Assembly: GCA_964034945.1 (NCBI GenBank)
Contig: OZ035962.1
Coordinates: 98,848,784-98,912,783 of the forward strand
DNA length: 64,000 nt
Direction of reading: 5' to 3'
DNA from: Chrysopilus asiliformis
Taxonomy: Eukaryota; Arthropoda; Insecta; Diptera; Rhagionidae
Part shown: positions 12,706-22,905 of the stretch, piece after piece
How positions within the stretch are numbered: the first letter of the stretch is position 1
Layout: every line of letters starts with the position of its first letter
The notes under the pieces: model-generated
Databases searched by the model: none
The model's input: only the letters and a program-made list of their open reading frames with translations
Told to the model about the DNA's origin: nothing
Program-made: the position numbers and the translations under genes

Positions 12706-15513
12706 TGTAGCAAACCACTGTAACTAGAAAAAAACATAAATTTATTAAGTTGTTTTAAAGCACATATTATTTCGATAATTATCTTTTTTGTTTTTTTTTG
12801 GGTGACTCTTTTTGAATTCAGATTCGGGGTCATTCGTTCCGTCCGCACAGGTTAACCAATCTCGTTCAAATTGCCTCCTAGAAATACACAAAAATAAATA
12901 TTCAATTAATAACAAAAATAATAAAAATCACATTTTATCAACGCCAGCACTTAAAAAAACTAGACAATCATTTAAAAACGGAAACGGATTGGTTTGACAA
13001 ACAGTACGAAAACATAAACGTGAACATTAAATTCCATGAACCTTATGAAAATAATAATTTTTTTTGTTTGTGATCTATTGCAAATATAATTCACTTTGAC
13101 TTAAGACACATTTTTTTTATTTGTTTCGTTTTTAATATTGACACAAAACACTAAATACAAAATGCACTCAAACTATAAACCTATGAAATTACATGTAGAT
13201 CCAAGGGAATATACCTTGCATTTTTTTTGGCAATTCCATGGGATCGCACTGATTTTATTTTGATACTATAGTTTACAAAAAATGACAGCAAAGAAAAGAT
13301 CCAAAAACAAAATAAAAACCGAAATGCACTTTGAAGCAAGGCAAAACAAACCAAACGATACTTACGTTGCTATTGATCGCCACGTAGATTGCTCGTGCAG
13401 ATTTTGTTTAACTGTTTCGTCATCAATAGGCTGAAATGATAAAACAAGTTAAATTAGAATAAATCAAAGTTGAAGTATTATTACACTTACCGAGATAATG
13501 ACTGTTTTGGCATATTTTTTTATGACGTCAACAAGTAGCTATAGTGCTTTTCCCTGGAGAATTCGAGCCATATATATATATAGAAACACTGCTCGAACCA
13601 ATTTTTTTTTAATTTTTTTAGTCTTTGATATTATAAGAAACTTAACCGGACAATCGTCTTAAATCTTTTCATACAATATTTGACCTGAAATAGTTACCCA
13701 AAATGAACAGAATATGATCTAAGATTTTAATCCGTATATATTCGAGAATGGTAAAATTTTTGAAATTAAAGAAATATGCCCGTTAATAATAAGGAAAAAA
13801 ATCTAAAATTTAAAGTATAATTTTCATGGGGATTTTCACGCATTTTGTCTTAAAATAAAATAGTCTCGCCAAAAATTAAGATTTTTGACTCGAAATCCAC
13901 TTCGTCCATATCTAAGATGGAGCAACTTCCTTCTTTCTTGCTCGAATAAGGGATTGAATAGGTTACATGTGCTAAAGTACACCAAATTTATAAATTTTTT
14001 TTAATCGATCTTGGAGAGAGAAAGATTACCTGTGGAATCGTTGCTAATAGAGGAAAAGTAAGTGGAAAACCAAAATTTTTATTTTCTAATTATAAACTAC
14101 AAGTTTATAATTTTGTCGTTCTGGTTTTTAGCCAAAGCGAAGTCAAAGAATTCCCTGACGTCTTGAAAAAGCGAGGATCAGGGACGATTCCCTCAAGTCC
14201 GGTTCGCTTAAACAGCTTTATCCTGTATCCTGAGAAGGTTGAGCCCAAAATTCAGCTCCACAGGAATTTTGATGCTGGAAATTCATATATATATGAGAGG
14301 GGAAACACGTTTTGTAAAAACCTACGGATAAAGGCGAAGTCTCTTCAGGGTTAAGAGTTCAGCTGAAAATTTACTGAGGAATCTATTTCAAGTAAGATCT
14401 AACCATTAAAAATAATGATAATTCCGAATTTTTCTAATAATCCCTGATTGCGATTACTTAGAAAATTCCCTTGCACATGGTCAAATATAACCTCTTCAAG
14501 TCTCATCGCTTTGGTTTTCCTATAAATTTAAAACGTTCAATTTAAATTATACATCTAATTCGATTTCAATCGAACACGGATTACTACAGAAATTTTTTTT
14601 GTCAATCTTCGTAAATTTGATTTTGTTTAAATACTTTATTTGTTAAATTTAAGTAAATTCTCGAGAAAATAGCTAAATTCTAAATTTTTAAAGCCAAATG
14701 TCTATTAAATAAAATAATACTAGAGCATTTTAAAACTGAAATCGTAAATTCCTTCTTTTATAGAATATAAATGTGCACTGTAGCCACTAGATCGTGTTAA
14801 AAGAAATCCGCGAAATTAACCCTCAATGATAAGGGTAATCACAAAATATAGAATTTGGGCCCAAGTTTTACGTCGATCATATGTTTATTTAATATCGATA
14901 TATTTAATATGTGTTATAGTGGTGTCAGGAAATTTGTCCTTGATTATACGTTATATTTTTAGTGATTCAAAATTTTAAACAATGAACGATTTTTATCATA
15001 TATTTTTGATTGTGACTTTGATTGCATTATTCTAATGACATATTGTGCTATATTTTTAGTGATCAAAGTTAATGTTTAGTAATATTTTATTGATATTTTA
15101 TCATGCTTGTAATATTTTATAGTTTAGAGAGCTCGATTTATTAAACATGTTTTTAGCATAAATTTTTGTGTTTTGCTGACGGAAGTACCGAAGAAGGAGA
15201 TGGCACACAGGGCTCACATAGCCCGGGTGGTATTGTTTATCCTGTTTTCCCTACCTTCCCTTTCCCTTTAATATCAAGAAGAAAAAATGAGAAATTTTGT
15301 ATTTATCCCTTTTATCCTCAAGTTAAATGGCACGAAATTTTATTGTTATGTTTGAGTGACGATTTTTAAAATTGGTAAGAGTAAGAACCCCCCCTTTTCC
15401 GGCGAGCTAAGCCGCAAGACCCCGAGCGTGCCAATCCTCTCTTACCAGTGAAAACACTTAAATGAAATATATTGGGTCACAAAGTATGAAAATACACCAT
15501 AACATCCATAACA
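12706..15513 (+). repeat. 5' LTR (2,808 bp)
   Basis: Direct repeat of 22906-25713, offset by exactly 10,200 bp, with no difference found on reading. It starts TG and ends CA. The short open frames inside (for example 14163-14354 and 15166-15369) recur in the other LTR and show no known domain. Near the 3' end, GGTAAGAG at 15374 and CTCTTACC at 15439 can pair around a GC-rich loop, which may be a structured R/U5 segment. The transcription start and poly(A) site were not located. Confidence 0.95.
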
Positions 15514-16286
15514 ATAGATGGCGCCCAACGTTTAGGCCGAAAAAAAAAAATCCTTAACGGAAAAGGCCTTGGTACCACACATCCTAAACGGATAGTAGAA
15601 ATAAATATCCTTTTCCTTTTTAATTATTTTCCTTAAAATTTCTTTTTTTTAACGTTTCATTTATAAATTTTTTTTTCTTTGTCAATTTTATTCAGCTCAT
15701 TTTTCTCAATCGACTTGCAAATTGTATAGAGGCATTCCGTGCGCCTTGTGTCCCGGATCATAAAGTCTATTGACAAGATGAAACCGCGTTTGCCAAGGTG
15801 CATTGATGCAACTATACATTAGCAACATTTGTTTTAGTTTTGAATTAATAAAGTAATTGTTGTCATGAGTCTATTGTGTGAAAAGTTGTTACACAATATT
15901 TGCCATGATAATAGTACTAACTATATATGATCAGTTCGAGCAATGTATACTCGTATATAATCAGAAATTTTCTTAATGATTTTGTGAGTCCCGTCGATAA
16001 AAGCTCATAGCAGATATCGCCGCGTTTGCCATAAATTTCATTATGAATTTTTATTATCGATCAACAATTTCTAAAACAAAGTAGTATAATTTCTAGTTTT
16101 ATTCTTAACCCTTCAAACAATACCAGTAGAAAATATTAATTTTTTTAACAGCTAGTGCGTCTCTTTTCCTTTGGCTACGACCGTCAGCATACTAATTATG
16201 AGATATATACATACAAAAATCAAACGAAATTTATTTTTATTAACAAAGTATTGACAAAGTAATATTGTTTTTTATCTAATGCGGCG
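15514..16286 (+). promoter_or_regulatory. Retrotransposon leader with primer binding site
   Basis: Five bases after the LTR, positions 15519-15531 read TGGCGCCCAACGT. This matches the complement of the 3' end of tRNA-Lys(CUU), the primer type called Lys1,2, for 13 bases. The rest, up to the gag ATG at 16287, is AT-rich and untranslated, and probably includes packaging signals. It holds no ORF of note. Confidence 0.75.
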
Positions 16287-17672
16287 ATGAACAGAAGTTT
16301 TGAACTTAAAGGTAGAAACGCAAATAGAAAAGATAAACGACAATTAGTATATGATTTTCGGAGACCGGTTACACGATCAGTAACAAAAAAATCGAAAACG
16401 ATAGAAAAACCATCAAAAGTCATGTTCCCACGAACTCCTCCATCTGAAAATAACAACCCTCAGAGACACACGGATCAAATGTCCGAAAGTAACAGAGACG
16501 AAAATCAGAATTCAGGAGCAGCAAATGCTCCAGGGTCTTCTCAAAATCCTAGAGAGGAATCCCCAAACAATACATCCAATAATATAAATATTTCAAATCC
16601 CTTACATTCAAATGACAATCGGTCACCAGTTGCACAGATGCCTGGACCAAGAAATTCAGTCCCCGATTTACCCGCTTCACTTTTAGATGCTATAACTAAT
16701 TTATCTAATATATTACAGAACCTAGTTCCGAATACCGAAACTGCGAATTCAAATTCTGATAACCATCCAGTAATTTCAAATCCTCCTATAAATAATTTTC
16801 TGAACGCTCCAATAAATGATAACCAAATAGTTCAGAATGGGGCAAAATCAAATTATATGGGCCAGGAGAATCAAACAAATCACGTAAATTCTTCTCAACT
16901 TATAGCTGATCAAAATATTCGAACTTCTTCAAATGTTCCACCACATTCTGAAAACACAATGCATCCATCTGCTGCAAGATCAATTCAAGAAATGATTTTT
17001 CGCGAACGGGAACTCCAGTTGCAATTGCAGCTACAACAAGAAATGTTACGGCAAAAAGCTCCACAAATGCCTAATTCCGAGCCATCAAACTTTCCCCAAA
17101 CGAATGGATTTAGGGATCAAAATGACATACAACAACAATTATATATGCAGTTCGATCCTTATGCACAACAACCGTCATCATCTTATAGACGTTCTCAAGC
17201 ATTTCCAAATTATTACCACTATGATCCAATTAGATCCACTAGGATGGAACTAGACAAGTGGGGAATCCATTTTGATCCATTAGCACGTCCTTCATCGATC
17301 GATGACTTTATATTCCAAGTTGAATTCTTACAGGAAAGCTATGGTACACCTTGGCCTATTATTTTGAAAAACTTCCATCTTCTACTAAAAGGAACTGCTA
17401 GAGATTGGTTCTGGGAGCATTTAAAACGAAATCATAATCTTACTTGGCCTACGTTAAAGAATGCATTGACTCGGCAATTTCAAACATACGATAACGACTT
17501 ACTTCTAATTGGTAAATTAAGAGATCGAAAACAGTTGTCTAACGAGTCATTTGAAGAGTATTTTAGGGATGTGTTGAGTATTAGGAACCGAATTAACAAA
17601 CCGATCACTGATCAAGAATTTATTTCATTAGTTAAAGTCAATATTAAGCCTTGGCTTGTCAGATTTATATAA
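16287..17672 (+). CDS. gag: gag, N-terminal part (interrupted)
   Basis: Structural Gag protein of the retrotransposon, 461 codons before the break. The first 40 residues are basic. Residues 45-250 are Asn/Ser/Pro-rich low complexity. A Gln/Leu-rich coiled-coil-like stretch follows near 235-260. From about residue 340 there is a capsid-like region with conserved Trp positions (LLLKGTARDWFWEHLK). The ATG follows the leader directly. The reading frame ends at a TAA made from the duplicated TA target site plus the first base of the mariner, so the stop is a product of that insertion. The rest of Gag resumes at 18967 in the same frame once the mariner and one TA are discounted. This copy therefore encodes a truncated Gag without zinc knuckles. 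Confidence 0.9.
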   Translation: MNRSFELKGRNANRKDKRQLVYDFRRPVTRSVTKKSKTIEKPSKVMFPRTPPSENNNPQRHTDQMSESNRDENQNSGAANAPGSSQNPREESPNNTSNNINISNPLHSNDNRSPVAQMPGPRNSVPDLPASLLDAITNLSNILQNLVPNTETANSNSDNHPVISNPPINNFLNAPINDNQIVQNGAKSNYMGQENQTNHVNSSQLIADQNIRTSSNVPPHSENTMHPSAARSIQEMIFRERELQLQLQLQQEMLRQKAPQMPNSEPSNFPQTNGFRDQNDIQQQLYMQFDPYAQQPSSSYRRSQAFPNYYHYDPIRSTRMELDKWGIHFDPLARPSSIDDFIFQVEFLQESYGTPWPIILKNFHLLLKGTARDWFWEHLKRNHNLTWPTLKNALTRQFQTYDNDLLLIGKLRDRKQLSNESFEEYFRDVLSIRNRINKPITDQEFISLVKVNIKPWLVRFI

Positions 17673-18964
17673 CACATGGATCAATAAGTCCCGAGACTAA
17701 CCCAGAGATGACGCTCGTAGTAAACCAGTAACCACGTCTTTCTAGAGTACTAACCTTTGCTTGAAACGTGTCAAAATTTTAAGTCGATCGGACCAGAAAC
17801 AGCTGAGTTATCGAGGTTGGAGTAAAGTCGTTTTGTAGTTTGTTTAAAAAATGGAAAAAACCGAGTTTCGTGTTCTGATAAAACATTGTTTTTTAATGGG
17901 TAAAAACACCGTGCAAGCGAAACAATGGATTGAAAAATGTTACCCGGACTCTTGTCCATCAAAAGCAACGATTTGTCGGTGCTTTGCCGAGTTTAAACGT
18001 GGTCGTACCGACACAAATGACGCGGAACGCTCGGGTAGACCTGTGGAAGCCGTTACACCGGAAAATGTGAGTGAAGTGACAAAAATTATAATGAAAGATC
18101 GTAAAGTGAAGCTCCGTGAGATTGCTGAGATAACACAGATATCATATGGAAGTGCATTTACTATCCTTCATGAAAAATTGAGCATGAAAAAGGTTTTTTC
18201 CAAGTGGGTGCCGCGATTGCTTTCGATGGAACAAAAACAGCAACGAGTCGATGATTCAGAAAGCTGTTTATCGCTATTTACTCGCAATAAAAAAGATTTC
18301 TTGCGTCGTTACGTGTCCATGGACGAAACATGGATACATCACTACACTCCAGAGTCGAAGCGGCAGTCATCTGAGTGGCGCACAGCTGGCGAAAGCCGTC
18401 CGAAGCGTCCGAAAACGCAGCAGTCAGCTGGCAAAGTCATGGCGTCAGTTTTTTGGGATACGCATGGCGTGATTTTCATTGACTACCTCGAAAAAGGTAA
18501 ATCGATCAACAGTGATTATTATATTGACTTGCTGGTGCATTTGAAGGAGGAAATCGCAAAAAAACGACCGCACATGCAGAGAAAAAAAATCCTTTTTCAC
18601 CAAGACAATGCACCCTGCCACAAGTCGATGAAAACAATGGCAAAATTGAACGAATTGGGCTTTCATCTGCTTCCCCACCCCCCATACTCGCCAGATTTAG
18701 CCCCCAGTGACTACTGGCTCTTTGCTGATCTTAAAAAAATGCTCCAGGGAAAAAGATTTGGCTCAAATGAGGAGGTCATCGCTGAAACTGAAGCTTATTT
18801 TGAAGCGAAAGATAATTTTTTTTATAAACATGGTATTGAAAAATTGGAAAAGCGTTGGAACGATTGTATCACCCTAAAAGGTGATTATATTGATGAATAA
18901 AAAAAAATTTGGCAAAAAAAATGTTGTTTTCATTGTTAGTCTCGGGACTTATTGATCCATGTGT
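17672..18964 (+). mobile_element. Complete mariner transposon (irritans-like) nested in gag
   Basis: The 1,293-bp element is bounded by perfect 30-bp inverted repeats starting ACACATGGATCAATAAGTCC. It is flanked by a TA duplication at 17670-17671 and 18965-18966, and has the size expected of a full-length mariner. The TIR layout, with ATAAGTCCC at positions 13-21, matches irritans-subfamily mariners such as Himar1. It carries one intact transposase gene. It inserted after the retrotransposon did, or was carried in a master copy; the data here cannot separate these. Confidence 0.97.
17851..18900 (+). CDS. Mariner transposase, intact, D,D34D
   Basis: A 349-residue transposase, the usual length for the family (Himar1 is 348). 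It catalyses cut-and-paste transposition into TA sites. The N-terminal 110 residues contain paired helix-turn-helix DNA-binding motifs (MEKTEFRVLIKHCF and ICRCFAEFKRG regions). The linker carries WVPRLL. The catalytic triad is complete: D158 in SMDETW, D252 in HQDNAPCH and D287 in SPDLAPSDYW, with exactly 34 residues between the last two. There is no frameshift or internal stop. The start lies about 180 bp inside the left TIR and the stop is 64 bp from the right end. Sequence style and the D34D spacing place it in the irritans subfamily. It is potentially active, which would need a functional test. Confidence 0.97.
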   Translation: MEKTEFRVLIKHCFLMGKNTVQAKQWIEKCYPDSCPSKATICRCFAEFKRGRTDTNDAERSGRPVEAVTPENVSEVTKIIMKDRKVKLREIAEITQISYGSAFTILHEKLSMKKVFSKWVPRLLSMEQKQQRVDDSESCLSLFTRNKKDFLRRYVSMDETWIHHYTPESKRQSSEWRTAGESRPKRPKTQQSAGKVMASVFWDTHGVIFIDYLEKGKSINSDYYIDLLVHLKEEIAKKRPHMQRKKILFHQDNAPCHKSMKTMAKLNELGFHLLPHPPYSPDLAPSDYWLFADLKKMLQGKRFGSNEEVIAETEAYFEAKDNFFYKHGIEKLEKRWNDCITLKGDYIDE

Positions 18965-18966
18965 TA

Positions 18967-19390
18967 TCCTATGCCTATAAATTCAATCGAACAACTTCGC
19001 GAAGCTTGTAGAACAACGGAGATGAACTTTTCCCATTTAGATCCAAGTCGAGCAAGATTTTCCAATCAAGCTCAAAACGTAAAAAAAGTTAACGAGATCT
19101 ATAACTTCGAAAACGATGAATTGACTACGGATAACGAGGAAATGTTAGTAAATGCCCTAAAATCGTTCAAAGACACCAAGACGAAAAAAATTGTATGCTG
19201 GAATTGCAAATCTCCCGGTCATATTTTTATAGAATGCCCGTCAGAACAGCGTGGCTTATTTTGTTTTAAGTGCGGAGCAGATGGGGTAACTTCTGCAAAT
19301 TGTGCAAAGTGTCGAAAGGGAAACGATCAGAGGAACGTATCTCGACCGGGTCAGACGCGTTCCACTCAAACGATCCCGGACTCAGTTTAA
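18967..19390 (+). CDS. gag: gag, C-terminal part with zinc knuckles (separated by mariner)
   Basis: Continuation of Gag downstream of the mariner, in the same frame as 16287-17669 once the insert is discounted. It covers the end of capsid and the nucleocapsid. The first zinc knuckle (CWNCKSPGHIFIEC, CX2CX4HX4C) is canonical. The second has Val where His is expected (CFKCGADGVTSANC), a variant I recall from other insect gypsy-type Gags, so probably not damage. The frame ends at 19388-19390 and overlaps pol by 121 bp. In this copy it has no start of its own except an ATG made partly of mariner sequence at 18959, so normal expression is unlikely. Confidence 0.85.
19318..19324 (+). promoter_or_regulatory. 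-1 ribosomal frameshift site, G GGA AAC
   Basis: In the gag frame the bases read G GGA AAC, the canonical X XXY YYZ heptamer. It overlaps a second candidate, A AAG GGA (19315-19321). It sits 64 bp before the gag stop, inside the gag/pol overlap. The pol frame is -1 relative to gag, as required. I did not establish a downstream pseudoknot. Confidence 0.75.
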
Positions 19391-22300
19391 ATAATGTAAT
19401 AACGGAAAAATCGAAAATTCTATCACCTTCCAAAATTTTGACCCATAAGAGTAATTCAACTGAACCTTTGAAAAATGATCCAAAACTTTATGTTATAAAA
19501 CCCTATCATGTTCGTCTTAAAGAATATTTGGACATCAGAAATAAAATATTTCATGATGGTTTACCGTGCAAAACTTATAGTAACCCTTTATCTGAAAAGG
19601 CTCAAAAAGCTCGAAGTCGATATCTTGTTCGGAAAAATACTCGCTTCCAAATATCTTCAACCACTATCGATCTCAGCTCAGATCTAAGACCTTACGCTAA
19701 AATCAAAATTTATGATTTTGAAACAATGGGCTTACTGGACAGCGGAGCCAATATAAGCTGTTTAGGTCGGGATTGTCTTGAGACTGTCAAACAGTTAAAT
19801 CTTCGAATTTATAATCAACTAGCAAAGGTTCGAACAGCTGATGGGAAGCCACAAGATATCGTCGGTAAAGTTAAAGCCCCAATTACATATAAATCGGTTA
19901 CAAAAGAAATAGTATTATATTTAGTTCCATCTTTAGATCAGAATCTATATTTAGGTATAGATTTCTGGAGAGCTTTTAATATTGCACCGGAAATAGTAAG
20001 CGAATTGAACTTTCATATTCCAATAGAAAAAGATCCAAACAAACATGAATTATCTCCAGAGCAAGAAATCAGGCTGGAGTCGGTAGTTGCAAAGTTTCGG
20101 TGTAGTTCAAAATATGGTCTAGGTTCCACCACACTCGAGGAACATATTATAGATACCGGAGACGCGGTTCCGGTCAAACAAAGATTTTATCCAATTTCTC
20201 CAGCGGTACAAGCCCCGCTTTATGAGGAAGTGGAGAGAATGCTGAAACTTGGGGTAATCGAAGAGAGCGAAAGTCCGTGGAGCAGTCCCGTAGTTCTGAT
20301 TCGAAAACCCGGAAAAAATCGCTTGTGCTTAGATTCCCGTAAAGTGAATGCGTTGACTGTAAAAGATGCATACCCACTTCCGCATTTAGAAGGGCTTCTA
20401 AGTCGGCTCAATGACACCGTATATATCAGCAGTATTGATTTAAAAGATGCCTTCTGGCAAATACCGCTGGAGAAAAATAGTAGATCGAAGACTGCCTTTT
20501 CAATACCCGGATGCCCACTTTACCAATTTACAGTTATGGCTTTCGGCCTCTGTAATAGCCCGCAAAGGATGTGCAGGCTCATGGATAAAGTGATCCCTTC
20601 TAGAATCCGAAATCGCGTCTTCGTATATCTCGACGATCTTCTTGTGGTGTCGCCTGACTTCGAAACACATTTGCAAATTCTTCAAGAAGTAGCTGAGTGT
20701 TTGAAAAATGCCAACTTGACGATTAATATAAAAAAATCGCGTTTCTGTTTTCGAGAGCTTCGATATCTTGGTTTTATTGTAGGAGGTGGACAATTGAAAC
20801 CAGACCCAGAAAAAATGGCAGCAATTGTAAACTTTCCGGTACCAAAATCGGCCCGTCAAGTACGTCGATTCCTAGGTATGTCCGGCTGGTACCGGAAGTT
20901 TATCAAAGACTATGCCACCATTGCTTCACCCCTTACAGACTGTTTGAAAAAAACAAAATCATTTAACTTAACATCGGAAGCTCGAGAAAGCTTTGAAAAA
21001 TTAAAAAATGCTTTAACCACTTCTCCAGTCCTGACCCATCCTGATTTCAGCAGGGAATTTTTTATACAGTGTGACGCGTCTGACACGGGAATTGGTGCTG
21101 TGCTCTTCCAGAAAGATGACGCAGGCCAAGAAAAAGTTCTTGCGTATTTTTCTCAAAAGTTAAATAGAGCACAGACCAATTATAGTGTCACTGAAAAAGA
21201 GTGTCTGGCTGCTGTCACTGCAGTATTCAAATTTCGGCAATATGTAGAAGGGATGAATTTTACTATAATTACGGACCACGCGAGTCTGAAGTGGCTCATG
21301 GGGTTGAAGGATTTAAGCGGGCGTTTGGCTCGTTGGAGTCTAAAACTCCAGAGCTTCAACTTCCAGATTCTACATCGCAAGGGGACCGAAAACGTGGTAG
21401 CGGACACGTTGTCTCGTGCGTTTGTAGAAGGAATCGAAAACGTAGAAAATATGGTATTAACGATCGATTTGGATTCCCCTGAATTCAAATCACAAGAATA
21501 TTTGGAAATGATCGAAGTGATCAATAAAAATCATGAACGTTTACCAGATCTTAAAATAGAAGACGGTTTCGTATACAAACGCACGATAACAACTAGTAGC
21601 GATCTGAGTACCCAAGAATATACGTGGAAGTTGTGGGTTCCGTCGGGCCTAACGCAGCAGCTGATTTCTTCTGCCCATGAGCCGCCTCAGACCTCACACG
21701 GCGGTATTGCAAAAACATTAGGTCGTCTAAAAGAATATTTCTATTTCCCAAACATGACAGTTCAAGTACGAAATTTTATAAACAACTGTATCACCTGTAA
21801 GGAGTCGAAATCTTCAAATCAAATCTTACGACCAGAAATGGGAGCAGAAACGATAACTGTGCGTCCCTTTCAAAAGTTGTTTATAGATTTTTTAGGGCCT
21901 TACCCTCGATCAAGCCTAGGAAATACTTACATTTTTGTCGTTCTGGATCACTTTTCAAAGTTTGTATTTTTAAAACCATTACGTAAAGCCAACACAAACT
22001 CAGTTGTCAAATGTTTGGACACAGAAATATTTAATAAATTTGGCGTCCCAGAAATTTTACATTCCGATAACGGCAAACAGTTCGTCTCAAAAGAATTTGA
22101 AGGATTTTTAGCAAAATATGGAGTTAGACACATGAAGACTGGAATTTACGCACCCCAGTCAAATGCGTCTGAACGTGTTAACAGAAGTGTATTGGAGGCT
22201 ATTCGCGCATATCTTAAAGATAGTCAGAAAAAATGGGATTCGCATCTTCATGAAATCGAATGTGCTCTAAGAACAGCAATTCATCAATCGATAGGTGTAT

Positions 22301-22704
22301 CACCCTATTTTGCTTTATTCGGCTATCATATGATTACCCATGCTTCACAATACAAAATTGCAAAAAAGCTCAAGAGCCTAGAAGATAGTGATTTTTCTAT
22401 GTTGCATAAAAATCAAAAACTTGAGCTTCTTCGCAAAACGATGCAAGAGAACCTTCATAAAGCATATGAGCGATGTGCTAAAACATATAACCTTCGGTCA
22501 AAGCCAATATTATTTCACGCGGGTGAAGAAATTTATCGGAGAAACTTTATATTGAGCGATAAAGTCAAAAACATTAACGCTAAGTTGTGTCCCAAATTCA
22601 TTAAATGCCGTGTTTCTAAATCCGTGGGTAAAAATCTATATGAAATTACCGACTTAAAAGGAAAAATCATTGGTATCTTCCATGCCAAAGATCTTAAGCG
22701 TTAA
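19325..22704 (+). CDS. pol: pol polyprotein: protease, RT, RNase H, integrase
   Basis: The frame is open from 19270 (1,144 codons) and is probably entered by -1 frameshifting at 19318-19324. Numbering from 19270: aspartic protease with LLDSGA at about 155-160; reverse transcriptase with YLDD at 453-456; RNase H beginning QCDASD (D602) with ADTLSRA at its end; integrase with an HHCC finger (H803, H810, C840, C843) and catalytic D873, D933 and E968. The last two have 34 residues between them, one fewer than the usual DD35E, in the context QSNASERVNR. All key residues are present and no stop or frameshift is seen. The domain order PR-RT-RH-IN defines Ty3/gypsy. The product would copy RNA to cDNA and integrate it. 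Confidence 0.95.
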
Positions 22705-22905
22705 AAATAAATCACAGATATGCATTACATATATAAATTCTAAATTTATTGCACTAATTTGCCAAAAGGGTATTGCATAAAAATTTTCTTAGGGTTGCTG
22801 AAAGTGCCCGGCATCATTAAATGGGTTCGTCCCCACGTCGCAAATTATCAGCAGTTTGTTTTTCCAAATCTTTTAACATCGCATGCTCGTCAAAATTTTT
22901 GGTGG
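22705..22905 (+). other. Short 3' untranslated region before the 3' LTR
   Basis: Only 201 bp separate pol from the 3' LTR, so there is no room for env. A conventional long polypurine tract is not obvious. The bases before the LTR read TTTTTGGTGG, so plus-strand priming may use a short purine run. Confidence 0.6.

Noticed and set aside
14163..15369. Small ORFs inside the LTRs, duplicated at 24363 and 25366
   Set aside because: Identical in both LTRs simply because the LTRs are identical. No domain or expression signal.
18251..18678. Additional frames in the mariner
   Set aside because: They overlap the intact transposase in other frames and have no independent support.
20174..21524. Several 60-120 codon minus-strand frames within pol
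   Set aside because: Antisense shadows of the intact pol frame.
22705..22905. Possible env gene after pol
   Set aside because: Only 201 bp before the 3' LTR and no ORF. The long LTR ORFs do not resemble envelope proteins.
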